From assembly GCA_020635955.1 (NCBI GenBank), contig JACJYW010000010.1, positions 117,127 through 181,126 on the forward strand: a DNA stretch of 64,000 bases, given 5' to 3'. Shown in pieces: positions 17,554 to 27,447 of the stretch; the first letter of the stretch is position 1; each line of letters opens with the position of its first letter. The DNA is from Crocinitomicaceae bacterium. GTDB taxonomy: Bacteria; Bacteroidota; Bacteroidia; Flavobacteriales_D; Crocinitomicaceae. A program made the position numbers and the translations under genes. The notes under the pieces are model-generated. The model ran no database searches and was not told the origin of the DNA. It saw only the letters and a program-made list of their open reading frames with translations.

Positions 17554-17949
17554 CTAAAATACGTTAATTTCTTTTATCCATTGTATGGCCTCTTGCTCAG
17601 TATTAAATACTTTACTTGGAAAATCGGCTTTACCGCTATTGTTTAGTTTCAAAAAGAAGTTGATTATAGCTCTTCCCAGAACTGAGTTGGTCACCATTGC
17701 ACTTGCAAGAATTCCTTCTTTGGCATCTTCTGAAGATAAATAGTCTCTGCCCGATTTATCCATGCTATTTAGTTTCGGGAATACTATGATCAGCTTACAA
17801 AGTTCATTGTTAGTGAATTCCTTTCTTAACCGCACTAATTCTCTCGCCGTTTCAGATGTGATTGGTTTATCATCATAATATCTACCTATGACAATAAGGT
17901 CATCAACCCTTTCGAACTCCATTTGCAATATTACCCTGTCTTTTGTCAT
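17554..17949 (-). CDS. STAS/SpoIIAA-like small protein
   Basis: This 131-residue cytoplasmic protein has the alternating beta/alpha layout of STAS/SpoIIAA-like (Crotonase-independent) domains seen in Bacteroidota: an N-terminal strand pair, LIIVFPKLNSMDKSGRDYLSSEDA, then AMVTNSVLGRAIINFFLKLN and FPSKVFNTEQEAIQWI at the end. The FNTEQEAIQWI tail is a recurrent signature of these small proteins. Such proteins are potential substrates for PP2C phosphatases, but no canonical DSSG-type phospho-serine motif of SpoIIAA is obvious. It is followed by the ankyrin gene after 5 bases. Confidence 0.7.
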   Translation of the reverse strand: MTKDRVILQMEFERVDDLIVIGRYYDDKPITSETARELVRLRKEFTNNELCKLIIVFPKLNSMDKSGRDYLSSEDAKEGILASAMVTNSVLGRAIINFFLKLNNSGKADFPSKVFNTEQEAIQWIKEINVF

Positions 17950-18126
17950 GGTCTAATCCTAACTCTCCATTCAAGTTAAGCAACAGTTGAGGATGTTTTA
18001 TTGGATATTCGAAATTCAAACGGTTTAGGTCGTTGAGTTGCAAAATTCATCCCATGAATGACAATATAATTATGCAAGCATAAAACGAATCCTTTTATCC
18101 TAAAAAATATACGAACTAACGAGTGA

Positions 18127-21100
18127 TTACCAAATCCTGAAGTCTAATTCCAGGTTTTTAATTCTGGTGTTCGGAATTTGTTTACCATGTGACAAATGAC
18201 TTACACGTTCTACGACATATTCCTGCAATTCTAACAGCATGATAGAACCATCTTTGTCCAGATCTGCACTTCCATTTTTTAAGCCATTTAATAAGCAATA
18301 GGTGAAAAGTCCGTTTCTCCATTCATCACTTTCCATGGCAAATTCAGCACCACCTGCAGATGAGATCACAGTAGAACCGGTACCTCTTCTCAAATCATTG
18401 AACAATAAACCTGAAAGTCTTGAAGGTGTAGCTCCTGAATTCTCTTCAACTGCCGGACCAACGGAGCGGAATTCAATGTCTTCATCTTCTTTATCCTCAT
18501 CATTTGTCTCCACAAAAAATACGTCTTCTTTATCTATCTCACCAGAATGGCAGGTATCCATGATCAATATCTTTTTGTTGGCTTTAATGCCATCTAAAAT
18601 GCTTTCTAGTTTATCATAAGCCAGTCCTTTTCCTGAAGGATTTTGGAAATCCATATCATAGGTTCCAAAATAGTAGTCAAAGTTCTCATCTAATACACCA
18701 TGACCCGCAACAAACACAAGTACTACGTCATCTGGTCCTGAAGTCTTTAGAAAATTGCTAAGCGCCATTACATTTTCTACAGTGACATCTTTATCATATA
18801 AAGATTTAGACTTTACTTCACTATAGACACCAGCTGTATCTGAATTGAAAAGGGCGACAAGATCTTTACCGTCTTTTACCGGATATTGTAAGTTGAACCT
18901 GTTGTCTTTATACTGTGAAGTTCCAATGGTAATTAGGAATAATTTACGTTTTGGTTCTACACCTGTTTTTTCAACATAGAAAGTTTGCATTAAGCTTTCA
19001 TAACCATTGTTGTTTCTGCAGCTCACCTGAATTTTATTGATACCATAAACCAAATGCACTTCTTCAACTAGTTCTAGTGTTTTTTTATTGCTTAAAGATT
19101 TACCTGATTTTCCATAAATAGGCACATTATTGACGTAAATGTTATAGCTGCTCAATGCACCATGATCTTCCATTTTCATGTTGATCGGAACCGATACATT
19201 TTCAGTAATGGCCGGAATTTCTTTGGTGTTGGTTATTTCCAAAGTTGGGATATCTTGTAAAGAAACCGTGGTTGTTGGATTTAATCCCATTTTTTTCAAT
19301 CGCTTTTCATAAGCCAGTTTGTACAATGACATCAATTCTTCATCCTGACATCCTAGTTTCTTCAACACTAGATCCGGACGATTAAATACGGCATCAAACT
19401 GCTCAAAAGGATAAGCTTTATTGCCTATTCTGAAAGTAACCAGATCGTAACCCTCTTTAGATACCTTGTAGAAATTGTCAGATGTTTTAAAAATGTAATT
19501 ATCACCATCTGCAACTAGTAATATTTCTTGCTCACCACTTGCCGGATCTACCAATAGAAACTGACCACTTTTCATAGTGATTCCAAATTTGCCATTCGGA
19601 CTTATTGAGATATGGGTAATATCCTTTGGTCTGGCGCGTAAAACTTGTTTATACTCTCCACTGAAAATATGTTCAATGTAAAAGTGATCTTCGTTATGGG
19701 TGATGGCAAAATCAGAAGGTTTATCTAGCGGGGCGGATCTTCCCTGAATGTTTAATTTTTGAGATGTTAGTATATCAAATGTTTTAGTATCGTATTTTTT
19801 TAATCCCAATGTGGAACTAACTATCATTGATTTACCGTCTTGACTAAAGTTAACGAATGCACCATTGGAGACTCCCAGATTTTTAGGAAGAATATTTTCA
19901 TAAACCAGATTCCAGGATTCAGTTTCAAAAACAAAGGTTTTAGAAGTGTTAAAACAAACTGCGAACAAACTGCCGTCAGGAGAAAATGCACCAGAGAATG
20001 CATCATAAACGACATCAAAATTCAAACCCGGAGCTGGCGTTAAAAGTTTACGCATGAATTCACCCGTTTGCATATCCAAAATAGAAACTGCTGAATCGCC
20101 AGATCCTAGTACGGCCAAATACTTTTCATCCGGAGAACAAATGATCTGATTGATACTGGTTTGATAAGACCACAATGGTCCAATGTAATTCGGTTTCTTT
20201 TCTTTTAGATCATAATATCTGATCTCGTCTTTTGGTAATTTGGTGATCAGGTAAGTACCATTTGATGTGAATTTTACAATCGGTCTCTCCTGGATGGATC
20301 TTTTGACCATTCCTGTTCCTACCTTTTTACCGGCATTAGCAGGCTTTTTTGGTTGCTTGATTCTCACTCCGCCAAAATTTCCGTTTACAATATCACCCAA
20401 AACAGCATCCTTACGATTATTGATGTTCTCTTTAGACCAGAATTTCATTTTAGGAGGAATTTCACGTTTGGTTTCTACCAATTGAAATTGACCGTACTTT
20501 TCAGCGATATTGAAATCCCAGAACGTTAACATTCTGTCTTCTCCTAAGGTAACCAGCTCATTGGCGGTAGGGTGGAAATCAAAAGTGTAAATAGGGTTAA
20601 CCTGTCCTTCTAAGAGTTTATAAAGTGTGCCACGGTTCATATCCCAGATACGAATGACATTATCTCCTTTACGAACTCTGAAGGATTGTGCTTTAGCAAA
20701 ACCTGAGCTGGCAACCGTTGAACCATCTGGACTTATTTGCAAAGCCCTAATAGGTTCTGAGTTATTGTAATCTTCAAGTTTATCTTTAAATTCAAAGATC
20801 TCATTGCCGTCGAAATCCCAAACACGTATTCTTCTGGTGCTGGATGCTGTCACGAATCTATTCTTCTCCACATTTACATCAAAGGCAGTGATCATGCTAT
20901 TTGACGCTTTAATGTGCTTACTATCCATTAAATTATTGGTGTTCCATAGGTGCACCAATCCCCCACCACCTGTGGTGATCAAATTCTGGCCATCATTGTA
21001 AAATTTCAATCCTAAAACTGTTGAAGAATGTACTTGTTTTGAATTGATGATCTCTTTTTTAACCAGATCATAAATGGTTACTTTCCCATTATTACCGCCG

Positions 21101-21615
21101 CTCACGAGTTTTCCTTTTGCTGCATCCAAACGCACTACTGGAAAAAGCTCTTTATATAATTCCTGATTGTTGCCCAACTCATTAATATTCCATTGTTTAA
21201 CGCTTCCGTTTTTATCACAGGAATAGAAGATGGATTTATTCACAATGTCGGAAACCATCCAGGTGATTGGACTTTCTAATTTTACAGAGTCAATCATTTT
21301 CCAATCAATTATATCCCACAAAATGAGATATTCATCATTCGCAGAAGAAAGGATCTTGGTTCCGTCTTCATTGAACATAATGGCTGTGGTGAATCCGTCA
21401 TGACCTTCTAATTTTCCAATGATCTTACCAGAGTTTATGTCCCAGATCTTGATGGAATTTTCTTGCGCTGAACCTGAAGCTAAAATAGATCCGTCAGGGC
21501 TATATGATAAAATGGTAACAATACCCTGGGTTTTTTCCTGAGTGATGACTTCAATATTTTGGGCGAATATTTGGGACCCAAAAAGTATGCTTAAGATGGT
21601 AAGTAGTTGTTTCAT
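18127..21615 (-). CDS. WD40 repeat protein with C-terminal caspase (C14) domain
   Basis: The 1162-residue exported protein has a signal peptide (cleavage near FAQ-N, residue 19), WD40-type repeats forming one propeller (about 25-370: SGSAQENSIKIWDINSGKIIGKLEGHDG and similar) and probably a second (about 420-720), a beta-sandwich linker, and a caspase-fold domain from about 889 (KRKLFLITIGTSQY). The catalytic dyad is intact: His972 in VAGHGV and Cys1022 in IMDTCHSGE. An acidic loop (about 1048-1060) may be an autoprocessing site. WD40-caspase fusions occur in several bacterial groups, but most described cases are cytoplasmic; here the signal peptide sends it to the periplasm or beyond. It has its own -7 element. 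Confidence 0.93.
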   Translation of the reverse strand: MKQLLTILSILFGSQIFAQNIEVITQEKTQGIVTILSYSPDGSILASGSAQENSIKIWDINSGKIIGKLEGHDGFTTAIMFNEDGTKILSSANDEYLILWDIIDWKMIDSVKLESPITWMVSDIVNKSIFYSCDKNGSVKQWNINELGNNQELYKELFPVVRLDAAKGKLVSGGNNGKVTIYDLVKKEIINSKQVHSSTVLGLKFYNDGQNLITTGGGGLVHLWNTNNLMDSKHIKASNSMITAFDVNVEKNRFVTASSTRRIRVWDFDGNEIFEFKDKLEDYNNSEPIRALQISPDGSTVASSGFAKAQSFRVRKGDNVIRIWDMNRGTLYKLLEGQVNPIYTFDFHPTANELVTLGEDRMLTFWDFNIAEKYGQFQLVETKREIPPKMKFWSKENINNRKDAVLGDIVNGNFGGVRIKQPKKPANAGKKVGTGMVKRSIQERPIVKFTSNGTYLITKLPKDEIRYYDLKEKKPNYIGPLWSYQTSINQIICSPDEKYLAVLGSGDSAVSILDMQTGEFMRKLLTPAPGLNFDVVYDAFSGAFSPDGSLFAVCFNTSKTFVFETESWNLVYENILPKNLGVSNGAFVNFSQDGKSMIVSSTLGLKKYDTKTFDILTSQKLNIQGRSAPLDKPSDFAITHNEDHFYIEHIFSGEYKQVLRARPKDITHISISPNGKFGITMKSGQFLLVDPASGEQEILLVADGDNYIFKTSDNFYKVSKEGYDLVTFRIGNKAYPFEQFDAVFNRPDLVLKKLGCQDEELMSLYKLAYEKRLKKMGLNPTTTVSLQDIPTLEITNTKEIPAITENVSVPINMKMEDHGALSSYNIYVNNVPIYGKSGKSLSNKKTLELVEEVHLVYGINKIQVSCRNNNGYESLMQTFYVEKTGVEPKRKLFLITIGTSQYKDNRFNLQYPVKDGKDLVALFNSDTAGVYSEVKSKSLYDKDVTVENVMALSNFLKTSGPDDVVLVFVAGHGVLDENFDYYFGTYDMDFQNPSGKGLAYDKLESILDGIKANKKILIMDTCHSGEIDKEDVFFVETNDEDKEDEDIEFRSVGPAVEENSGATPSRLSGLLFNDLRRGTGSTVISSAGGAEFAMESDEWRNGLFTYCLLNGLKNGSADLDKDGSIMLLELQEYVVERVSHLSHGKQIPNTRIKNLELDFRIW

Positions 21616-21632
21616 AACTTCAAAAGTTATTA

Positions 21633-21640
21633 CAAAGTTA
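21633..21640 (-). promoter_or_regulatory. Candidate -7 element of the WD40-caspase gene
   Basis: On the minus strand this reads TAACTTTG, an exact TAnnTTTG match 17 bases upstream of the ATG. It suggests independent transcription of the caspase gene despite 69 bases separating it from the glycosyltransferase gene before it. Confidence 0.5.
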
Positions 21641-21684
21641 CGAAATAAGAGGACTTAAGAAAAATGATTGAAATCAATTCTAAA

Positions 21685-23283
21685 CTAGAAGTTGATCTTA
21701 TTCTTAACAATTAGTGAATCATTCATTAATTGATATTCCTCCAGGTATTTCAGGGTATCTCCTTCATGATGGAAATATTGTGCTTCATCAACTTTGAAGA
21801 ATCCCATAAATCCTTTTACCTGTTGTAGATCATTTACTGGAAACATCATTCTTTTAGCCAGGTAAAGATATCCGGCAGAAGTTGGAACGTTGACAAACAC
21901 ATACTGATCGGGATCTTCATATTCATTGATGATCTCGGCTGAATGTATCCTTGCGAAATTAAAATCACCATAGCTGTATAGCTCTCTGTAAACTCTGTAA
22001 TCTTTTAAGGCATGAACAGACCCAATGAAGATGACAAACATGGCTAGTGTTGCTCTGGCGTATTTATTGACAATTTGTTCTATTGTAAGTACAATAAAGC
22101 TGATCAGGAGAATGAAGAAAAATCCGGTTTTTAGATTAGCAAATTCATGAATTGCATTGAAATTGAAAAATAGAATATAATGCAAGCCAATACTTAGAAA
22201 TAGTAAAAACAAAATCAATATTTTCCAGGCATGATCAGTAAAAACCAGTTTCTTCCTATGCCAGATCAGTATAGGTAGCAATAGTAATATAAAGACAGTT
22301 CGCAATAGAATGACCATCCCAAAATTCCTTTCGAAATAGGCATACAAATAGTCCCATGATTCATCATCATTAACTGTGAATAATATGGTGTCTTCAGGGC
22401 TTTGAGAATAACCACTTCTCTGTTCATATTTTTGAAGTGAGACTTCTTTTAAATGATCAAAACCATCAATGGAAGAGTACTGGAACAATGTCAGGGAAAC
22501 GGCAAGAACAGAAGATATACCAATAATGAGGAAAGCCTTAAGAAAAACAGATTCTTTCTTCACTAAATACAGAATGATTAAGCTCAAACCTGAGAAAAAT
22601 GCCCAAAATACAGCCAGCCATTCAGTGTAGCATCCCAAAAAAGTACCTATACCAATCGCAAGCATTAAAAGGCTGCTTTTTTTGTAATCCTTTTTAAGTA
22701 ATCGAACAAAAAGGTAAATGGATAGCATTACAAAGAGCTGGACAAGCATATCTGAGAAATACAATATGCTGTGTGACCAGAGTGTGCCAGTGCTAAATAA
22801 GTAGAGAAACCCTCCAAAAATGGCTGCTATAGATATTTTATCAGGTGGAACAGAACCAATTTTCCGGATAATTAAATAAAGGAGTAGCGTACAAAAAAAG
22901 TGAATGATCAAACTATTGGTTCGCAAAGAATAAACATCAGGCCCTCCAAATAACTTGGTTGAGTAATAGGCATAAATAAAGGCAAAAGGCGGGTATGATA
23001 CATAGTATTGATCACCTTTTTTATCCATAACACCACCAAATGCGGCAATGGCTTTGTTTCCCTTTCCAGGATAAGAATAAACAGGGTTAAATGCAAAATG
23101 CTGTGGTCCACCAGCTTGATCCCAAATTTCACAGGTAATCAGGGTATGATGTGTTATCCACTCAAAATCTGAAGAGGGAGGTAGATCTAATTTGTCTCTT
23201 CGGGCATAAATACTGCCCATAAAAAGAAGGAAAATGATGAGTATTCCTACAAGATTACCTCTATTAGACCTGATTAGGTTCAT
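21685..23283 (-). CDS. Multispanning GT-C-like glycosyltransferase (mannosyltransferase/ArnT-like)
   Basis: This 532-residue protein has an N-terminal signal-anchor helix and about ten to twelve further membrane segments, the general shape of GT-C glycosyltransferases that use polyprenyl-phosphate sugars. A long first periplasmic loop (about residues 28-105) contains acidic residues and YYVSYPPFAFIYAYY, with a second loop around FTVNDDESWDYLYAYFERNFG. Exact GT family cannot be set. It lies 2 bases after the UGM-like flavoprotein gene, and a similarly built protein is encoded at 25640. Together they suggest a surface-glycan or protein-glycosylation function. Confidence 0.75.
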   Translation of the reverse strand: MNLIRSNRGNLVGILIIFLLFMGSIYARRDKLDLPPSSDFEWITHHTLITCEIWDQAGGPQHFAFNPVYSYPGKGNKAIAAFGGVMDKKGDQYYVSYPPFAFIYAYYSTKLFGGPDVYSLRTNSLIIHFFCTLLLYLIIRKIGSVPPDKISIAAIFGGFLYLFSTGTLWSHSILYFSDMLVQLFVMLSIYLFVRLLKKDYKKSSLLMLAIGIGTFLGCYTEWLAVFWAFFSGLSLIILYLVKKESVFLKAFLIIGISSVLAVSLTLFQYSSIDGFDHLKEVSLQKYEQRSGYSQSPEDTILFTVNDDESWDYLYAYFERNFGMVILLRTVFILLLLPILIWHRKKLVFTDHAWKILILFLLFLSIGLHYILFFNFNAIHEFANLKTGFFFILLISFIVLTIEQIVNKYARATLAMFVIFIGSVHALKDYRVYRELYSYGDFNFARIHSAEIINEYEDPDQYVFVNVPTSAGYLYLAKRMMFPVNDLQQVKGFMGFFKVDEAQYFHHEGDTLKYLEEYQLMNDSLIVKNKINF

Positions 23284-23285
23284 TA

Positions 23286-24713
23286 TTATTCATGGCTAAG
23301 GCCAGATTCAGTGATCGTTGATCTTTCCTGATAGTCATCATAGTCAGTATTGATCTCCCAAAGATTGTTAGAAGCTCCATCTGCAATGTTCTCAGCTGCC
23401 AAAATCCCCATCAATATGGAATGATCCTGATTGTTGTATTTGAAGGCACCATATCTGCCAATTACGGATAAACCGGAAATTGATCCCAAATGTTCTTCTA
23501 CTATTTTTAAAGGTTCTTTGTACCCTCTTTGATAAACAGGATAACATTTAGGTATTTTAATAACGTATCCGTCTGAGATCTCTAAACCATTCACAAGCCC
23601 GGTTTTTTTGAGTTCCTCAGTACCCAGTGCGATTAATTTGTCATCCGTTGAGTTCCAGATCTCATCATTATCATACGCCCAGTATTCAAGAGCGACTATA
23701 GTTGAGTCCTGACCATTATTGATCTCAGGTACCCAGTTTCTAAAGTTGGTGATCCTACCCATTTCTAGATCAGTGGCATGAACATAAAGCCAATTGTCAG
23801 GGAAAACCTCTTGTCCTTCCACTTTAAGGTAAACAAGGATTGTATTTCTGAATTTTAACTGATTGTTAGCTTCAATAACCTTTTGTGGAACTTCATCCAT
23901 ATTATTAACTAACAAGGTTATAGGCATTGATGAAATAACATGATCATAAGATCGGATTTCACCATTGGTTAGTTCAAGAGAATCAACATGACCATTTTTA
24001 CAGTTCACCTTTTTAACCGGGGTGGTTAAATGAACCGATCCACCGTTATTTTCAACAAAGGTCTTCATTCGCTCATAGACCATTCCCGTTCCATCTAATG
24101 GATAAGCAAATTGATCCACCAGAGTTTTGTGTTTGGTTTTTCCACCAGAAAACATGGCGTTCCAAACTGCACTGAACAAAGAGAGTTTTTTAATTCTTTG
24201 AGCTGCAAAATCTTCATCCAGCTCTTTGCAACTTATTCCCCAAAGTTTTTCACTATATGTTTTGAAGAAAATGGAATACAATTTATATCCAAATCGGCCG
24301 ATTACCCAGGTTTCAAAAGAACCATCCTTTTTAACTGGGGCTATTCTTTCTTTTACATAGCTCATCACGCAAGTGAACGCCGTTCCAATTCCAAGCTTCT
24401 TTAAAGCATCAAATGGTTTAAGTGGATAGTAATAGAATTTCTTTTTATAGTAGATACGGGTAAGACGATCAACCATACGATAGTCTTTTCCAACTACCTC
24501 TAACCATACTTCATTAACCTTAGTATCATTACTGAAAAAGCGGTGAGGTCCAAGGTCAACTCTTTGATCCCATAGATCAATCGTTTTGGATAATCCTCCA
24601 ACATGTTGGCTTGCCTCAAATACTTCAACTACATGACCCTTTTTTGCAAGTTCATATGCTGCAGTTAAACCTGCTGGTCCGGCTCCAATAATGGCAACTT
24701 TTTTCTTTTCCAA
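23286..24713 (-). CDS. FAD-dependent oxidoreductase, UDP-galactopyranose-mutase-like
   Basis: This 475-residue protein opens with an FAD-binding Rossmann motif (VAIIGAGPAGLTAAYELAKKG) and the GGLSKTI and LGPHRFF segments characteristic of the amine-oxidase/UDP-galactopyranose-mutase-like group found in polysaccharide loci. A second FAD-contact region appears near the end (GRYGAFKYNNQDHSILMGILAAENI). The start codon is TTG; a stop two codons upstream of it leaves no alternative. It lies 1 base after scoB and 2 bases before the glycosyltransferase, so it is probably cotranscribed with both. Substrate is unknown; true mutase activity is not assured. Confidence 0.85.
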   Translation of the reverse strand: MEKKKVAIIGAGPAGLTAAYELAKKGHVVEVFEASQHVGGLSKTIDLWDQRVDLGPHRFFSNDTKVNEVWLEVVGKDYRMVDRLTRIYYKKKFYYYPLKPFDALKKLGIGTAFTCVMSYVKERIAPVKKDGSFETWVIGRFGYKLYSIFFKTYSEKLWGISCKELDEDFAAQRIKKLSLFSAVWNAMFSGGKTKHKTLVDQFAYPLDGTGMVYERMKTFVENNGGSVHLTTPVKKVNCKNGHVDSLELTNGEIRSYDHVISSMPITLLVNNMDEVPQKVIEANNQLKFRNTILVYLKVEGQEVFPDNWLYVHATDLEMGRITNFRNWVPEINNGQDSTIVALEYWAYDNDEIWNSTDDKLIALGTEELKKTGLVNGLEISDGYVIKIPKCYPVYQRGYKEPLKIVEEHLGSISGLSVIGRYGAFKYNNQDHSILMGILAAENIADGASNNLWEINTDYDDYQERSTITESGLSHE

Positions 24714-24714
24714 A

Positions 24715-25374
24715 TCAGTCTATTTTCATTTCTGGAACATTATTCGGAACTACAAGTTCGCCTTCTGTTGCTGCAATGATCTCCTCAACACTCACTCCTG
24801 GAGCCCTTTCAACTAAATGAAATTTGTTATCTCTGATATCTAACACTGCCAAATTTGTAACTACTTTAGTTACACATCCTACTCCAGTTAAAGGGAGTGT
24901 ACACTTCTTTAATATTTTTGATTCACCTTCTTTATTGGTGTGCATCATGGCAACAATGATGTTTTGAGCCGAAGCAACCAAATCCATTGCTCCTCCCATA
25001 CCTTTTACCATTCTTCCCGGAATTTTCCAATTGGCGATATCTCCATTTTGAGCCACTTCCATAGCACCAAGTACTGTTAGCTGAACATGCTGACCACGAA
25101 TCATGGCAAATGATGTTGCCGAATCAAAGATGACCGCGCCTTTATTGAGTGTAACCGTTTGTTTACCTGCATTGATCAAATCAGCATCTTCTTCACCTTC
25201 AAAAGGAAAAGGCCCCATTCCAAGAATGCCATTTTCAGATTGAAATTCAACTTCAATGCCTTCGGGAATGTAATTGGCTACTAATGTTGGAATACCTATT
25301 CCTAAATTAACATACCAACCATCTCTTAATTCCTGAGCTATCCTTTTTGCGATACCGGTTTTATCTAATGCCAT
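24715..25374 (-). CDS. scoB: 3-oxoacid CoA-transferase subunit B
   Basis: Subunit B of the succinyl-CoA:3-ketoacid CoA transferase transfers CoA from succinyl-CoA to acetoacetate and carries the catalytic glutamate, here Glu47 in EFQSENGILGMGP. The length of 219 residues is normal. Other family segments include WYVNLGIGIPTLVANYIP near the start and GGAMDLV near the middle. The partner subunit gene scoA lies about 2 kb upstream on the same strand, not adjacent as usual; a glycosyltransferase gene and a 76-codon gene lie between. Confidence 0.95.
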   Translation of the reverse strand: MALDKTGIAKRIAQELRDGWYVNLGIGIPTLVANYIPEGIEVEFQSENGILGMGPFPFEGEEDADLINAGKQTVTLNKGAVIFDSATSFAMIRGQHVQLTVLGAMEVAQNGDIANWKIPGRMVKGMGGAMDLVASAQNIIVAMMHTNKEGESKILKKCTLPLTGVGCVTKVVTNLAVLDIRDNKFHLVERAPGVSVEEIIAATEGELVVPNNVPEMKID

Positions 25375-25375
25375 G

Positions 25376-25606
25376 CTATTTTCTATTTTTCAAGTTTTGA
25401 AGGAAATCTATAGCTTCTTTAGCGTAATTGTATTCTAACGCGCTTGTATGACAGGAAGACAAGGCTTCAATCAATTTTGTAAATTGATCATCTGTCAATT
25501 GAAAAGGTCCAATTTTCTCTCTAAAAAAAGCTGCTCCTGGTCCACCAAACATACATGAACGAATAAGTTCCTGAAATATTTCTTCGGGAATGGGAGCTCT
25601 TTCCAT
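25376..25606 (-). CDS. Small protein of unknown function
   Basis: This 76-residue, mostly helical and soluble protein has no signal peptide. It includes SCMFGGPGAAFFREKIGPFQLTDD, with two helices after it. I recognise no family. It starts with ATG 33 bases after the glycosyltransferase stop and ends 1 base before the scoB start, so it is very probably translated with scoB. The close coupling makes it a real gene rather than a chance frame. Confidence 0.65.
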   Translation of the reverse strand: MERAPIPEEIFQELIRSCMFGGPGAAFFREKIGPFQLTDDQFTKLIEALSSCHTSALEYNYAKEAIDFLQNLKNRK

Positions 25607-25639
25607 TGCGATTTCCTTACTATTAGGTAAAGTTAATAT

Positions 25640-27343
25640 TTATTTGTGTTCATATACTTCCATTTGCAGATTTGAAACCTCTATTTCTGGGCCAAATTGA
25701 AGCCAAAATCCAAGCGAAACACTATCAGATCTAAACCTAATTTCAGGTGTTAAGAAATCATGTCGCATGCTGGTGTTTTCGCCTTCAAAATTCATTAGAT
25801 TATCACAAGTCCAACCGTATGTTTGACCTTTGTGCATTAAACTTCCGCATAGGTGAAGAGTAACGGGGTTTAATTCGTAAATGCTATCCGGCAGTGTTTT
25901 ATGAACATCAGCAGTTAGAATGATCCAAAGATGATCTTTAGAGGTCATGTCTTTGTAGGCGAATCTTTTATGAGGGCTATGAGGTACATCTTGAGATAAA
26001 ATAAATTTGTCAAATCCGCCATCTAAAACTTGTATAAGATTGTAGTCTTCAGGGTTCTCGAATTTAGGTAATCCCCGTTCTATAAGTAATAGTTTTTGCT
26101 GTTCTGGTGTAGGAGGAGTTGTTTGGCCAAACACTGATATATAATATTCACTGGTCATTCTTTCATGATGTATGATTCCATTCTCATATTGCCATGTTTG
26201 AAATAGATTAAGGATGATGAAAAGTGAACAAATGATAGCAGAAAAAATACGGAAACCTTTGTTCATTTTGTAAAAAGCAAAACCAATTAATAACAAACAA
26301 ATGCTGTAAATCTGAACCAACGGTCTTGAGGAAAAACTTGCTGCGTACCACCAATTTGACCAGGATGATACTACATATAAATTGAGTAGAAAGAATACCC
26401 CTACTGACCAAAATAGCTCCTTGTGGTATTTATACATTTTGTACAATCCTATGAATGAAAAGATCATGATCGGAGTATATAGTAACCAACCTTTTCTGAA
26501 GCTAAAAAGTAAGTTCCAAAGATGTGGATTGTCAAGATCAAGACCCTCTCCGGGATTTTTATAACTAAAAAACAAAAAATGATCAGTTGTATACTTCCAG
26601 TAGGCAAGCTGGACACTATAAATACTTATGAATGAAATAATTGACCAAAGATAGAGGGGTGTTTTGAAAAAATATTTAAAACGTATAGAAAACGATTTAA
26701 ACGAATCTACACCATAAAACAAAGGAATTATTGCGGCAAGAATTTCCGTTGGCCTAGTCAGTGTCATCACCCCAAGAACGATTCCAATTAGGATGGCAGT
26801 TTGCGTTTTTTTTGTTTGATAAAAGCGTTGTGTTAAAAGGATCAAAATTGGATATAAAGCAAAGAGGTATCCATGAACTAAACCAATGCCTACAAAACTC
26901 ATGTCTAACAAATTCGTCCCTAAAACACCAATGATCAATAGTGCGGCGGTTAATTTGTCACTGAAGAACTGGAGTAGGATCTTTCGGCTTAAAAACAATC
27001 CCAATGCTACATAGAAAAATGAGGCTATTTTAATAGCGATTTGATACGGTGTGGAAAATCCATCTTGCGGATAGCCTATCCAACCAGCTACGAAATGACC
27101 TATGGTCAAAAAAGGTGCGTTGAGTATAGTCCAACCACAAGTATACTTGGTAATAATTCCACCATCTTCTAACCAAACAAATTGATAGGGGGCACTGGAG
27201 TTTTTATAGGTGTCTATAATATTATAATAGTGGCCCAGATCGTTAATAGCAAGATCTCCATCCGTAATAATTTCTGTAAAATAGGCGCTATACCCAATAA
27301 CATCCCATGAGTTGGGCATGGATGGACCGTGATTCGCGATCAA
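25640..27343 (-). CDS. Multispanning glycosyltransferase-like protein (start uncertain)
   Basis: About ten membrane segments and a long first extracytoplasmic loop resemble the GT-C-like protein at 21685. A C-terminal soluble domain of some 160 residues follows (from about MTSEYYISVFGQTT). The first usable start in frame is TTG at 27343, but the frame stays open upstream to 27418 and encodes a hydrophobic helix (SLVTTGLLLCFIAYLIAN) that would be the natural first membrane anchor. No ATG, GTG or TTG exists in that extension, only ATC (27413-27415) and CTG (27404-27406). The real start is therefore probably a rare non-AUG codon, or the start codon has been lost. The gene sits between scoA and scoB. 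Confidence 0.75.
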   Translation of the reverse strand: MIANHGPSMPNSWDVIGYSAYFTEIITDGDLAINDLGHYYNIIDTYKNSSAPYQFVWLEDGGIITKYTCGWTILNAPFLTIGHFVAGWIGYPQDGFSTPYQIAIKIASFFYVALGLFLSRKILLQFFSDKLTAALLIIGVLGTNLLDMSFVGIGLVHGYLFALYPILILLTQRFYQTKKTQTAILIGIVLGVMTLTRPTEILAAIIPLFYGVDSFKSFSIRFKYFFKTPLYLWSIISFISIYSVQLAYWKYTTDHFLFFSYKNPGEGLDLDNPHLWNLLFSFRKGWLLYTPIMIFSFIGLYKMYKYHKELFWSVGVFFLLNLYVVSSWSNWWYAASFSSRPLVQIYSICLLLIGFAFYKMNKGFRIFSAIICSLFIILNLFQTWQYENGIIHHERMTSEYYISVFGQTTPPTPEQQKLLLIERGLPKFENPEDYNLIQVLDGGFDKFILSQDVPHSPHKRFAYKDMTSKDHLWIILTADVHKTLPDSIYELNPVTLHLCGSLMHKGQTYGWTCDNLMNFEGENTSMRHDFLTPEIRFRSDSVSLGFWLQFGPEIEVSNLQMEVYEHK

Positions 27344-27447
27344 ATATGCAATGAAGCATAATAATAATCCTGTTGTAACTAAGGAATAATGTCGGTATGT
27401 TGACAGTTTATTGATGGATCAACTTAACGAAACAATGAGGTTTTCAC

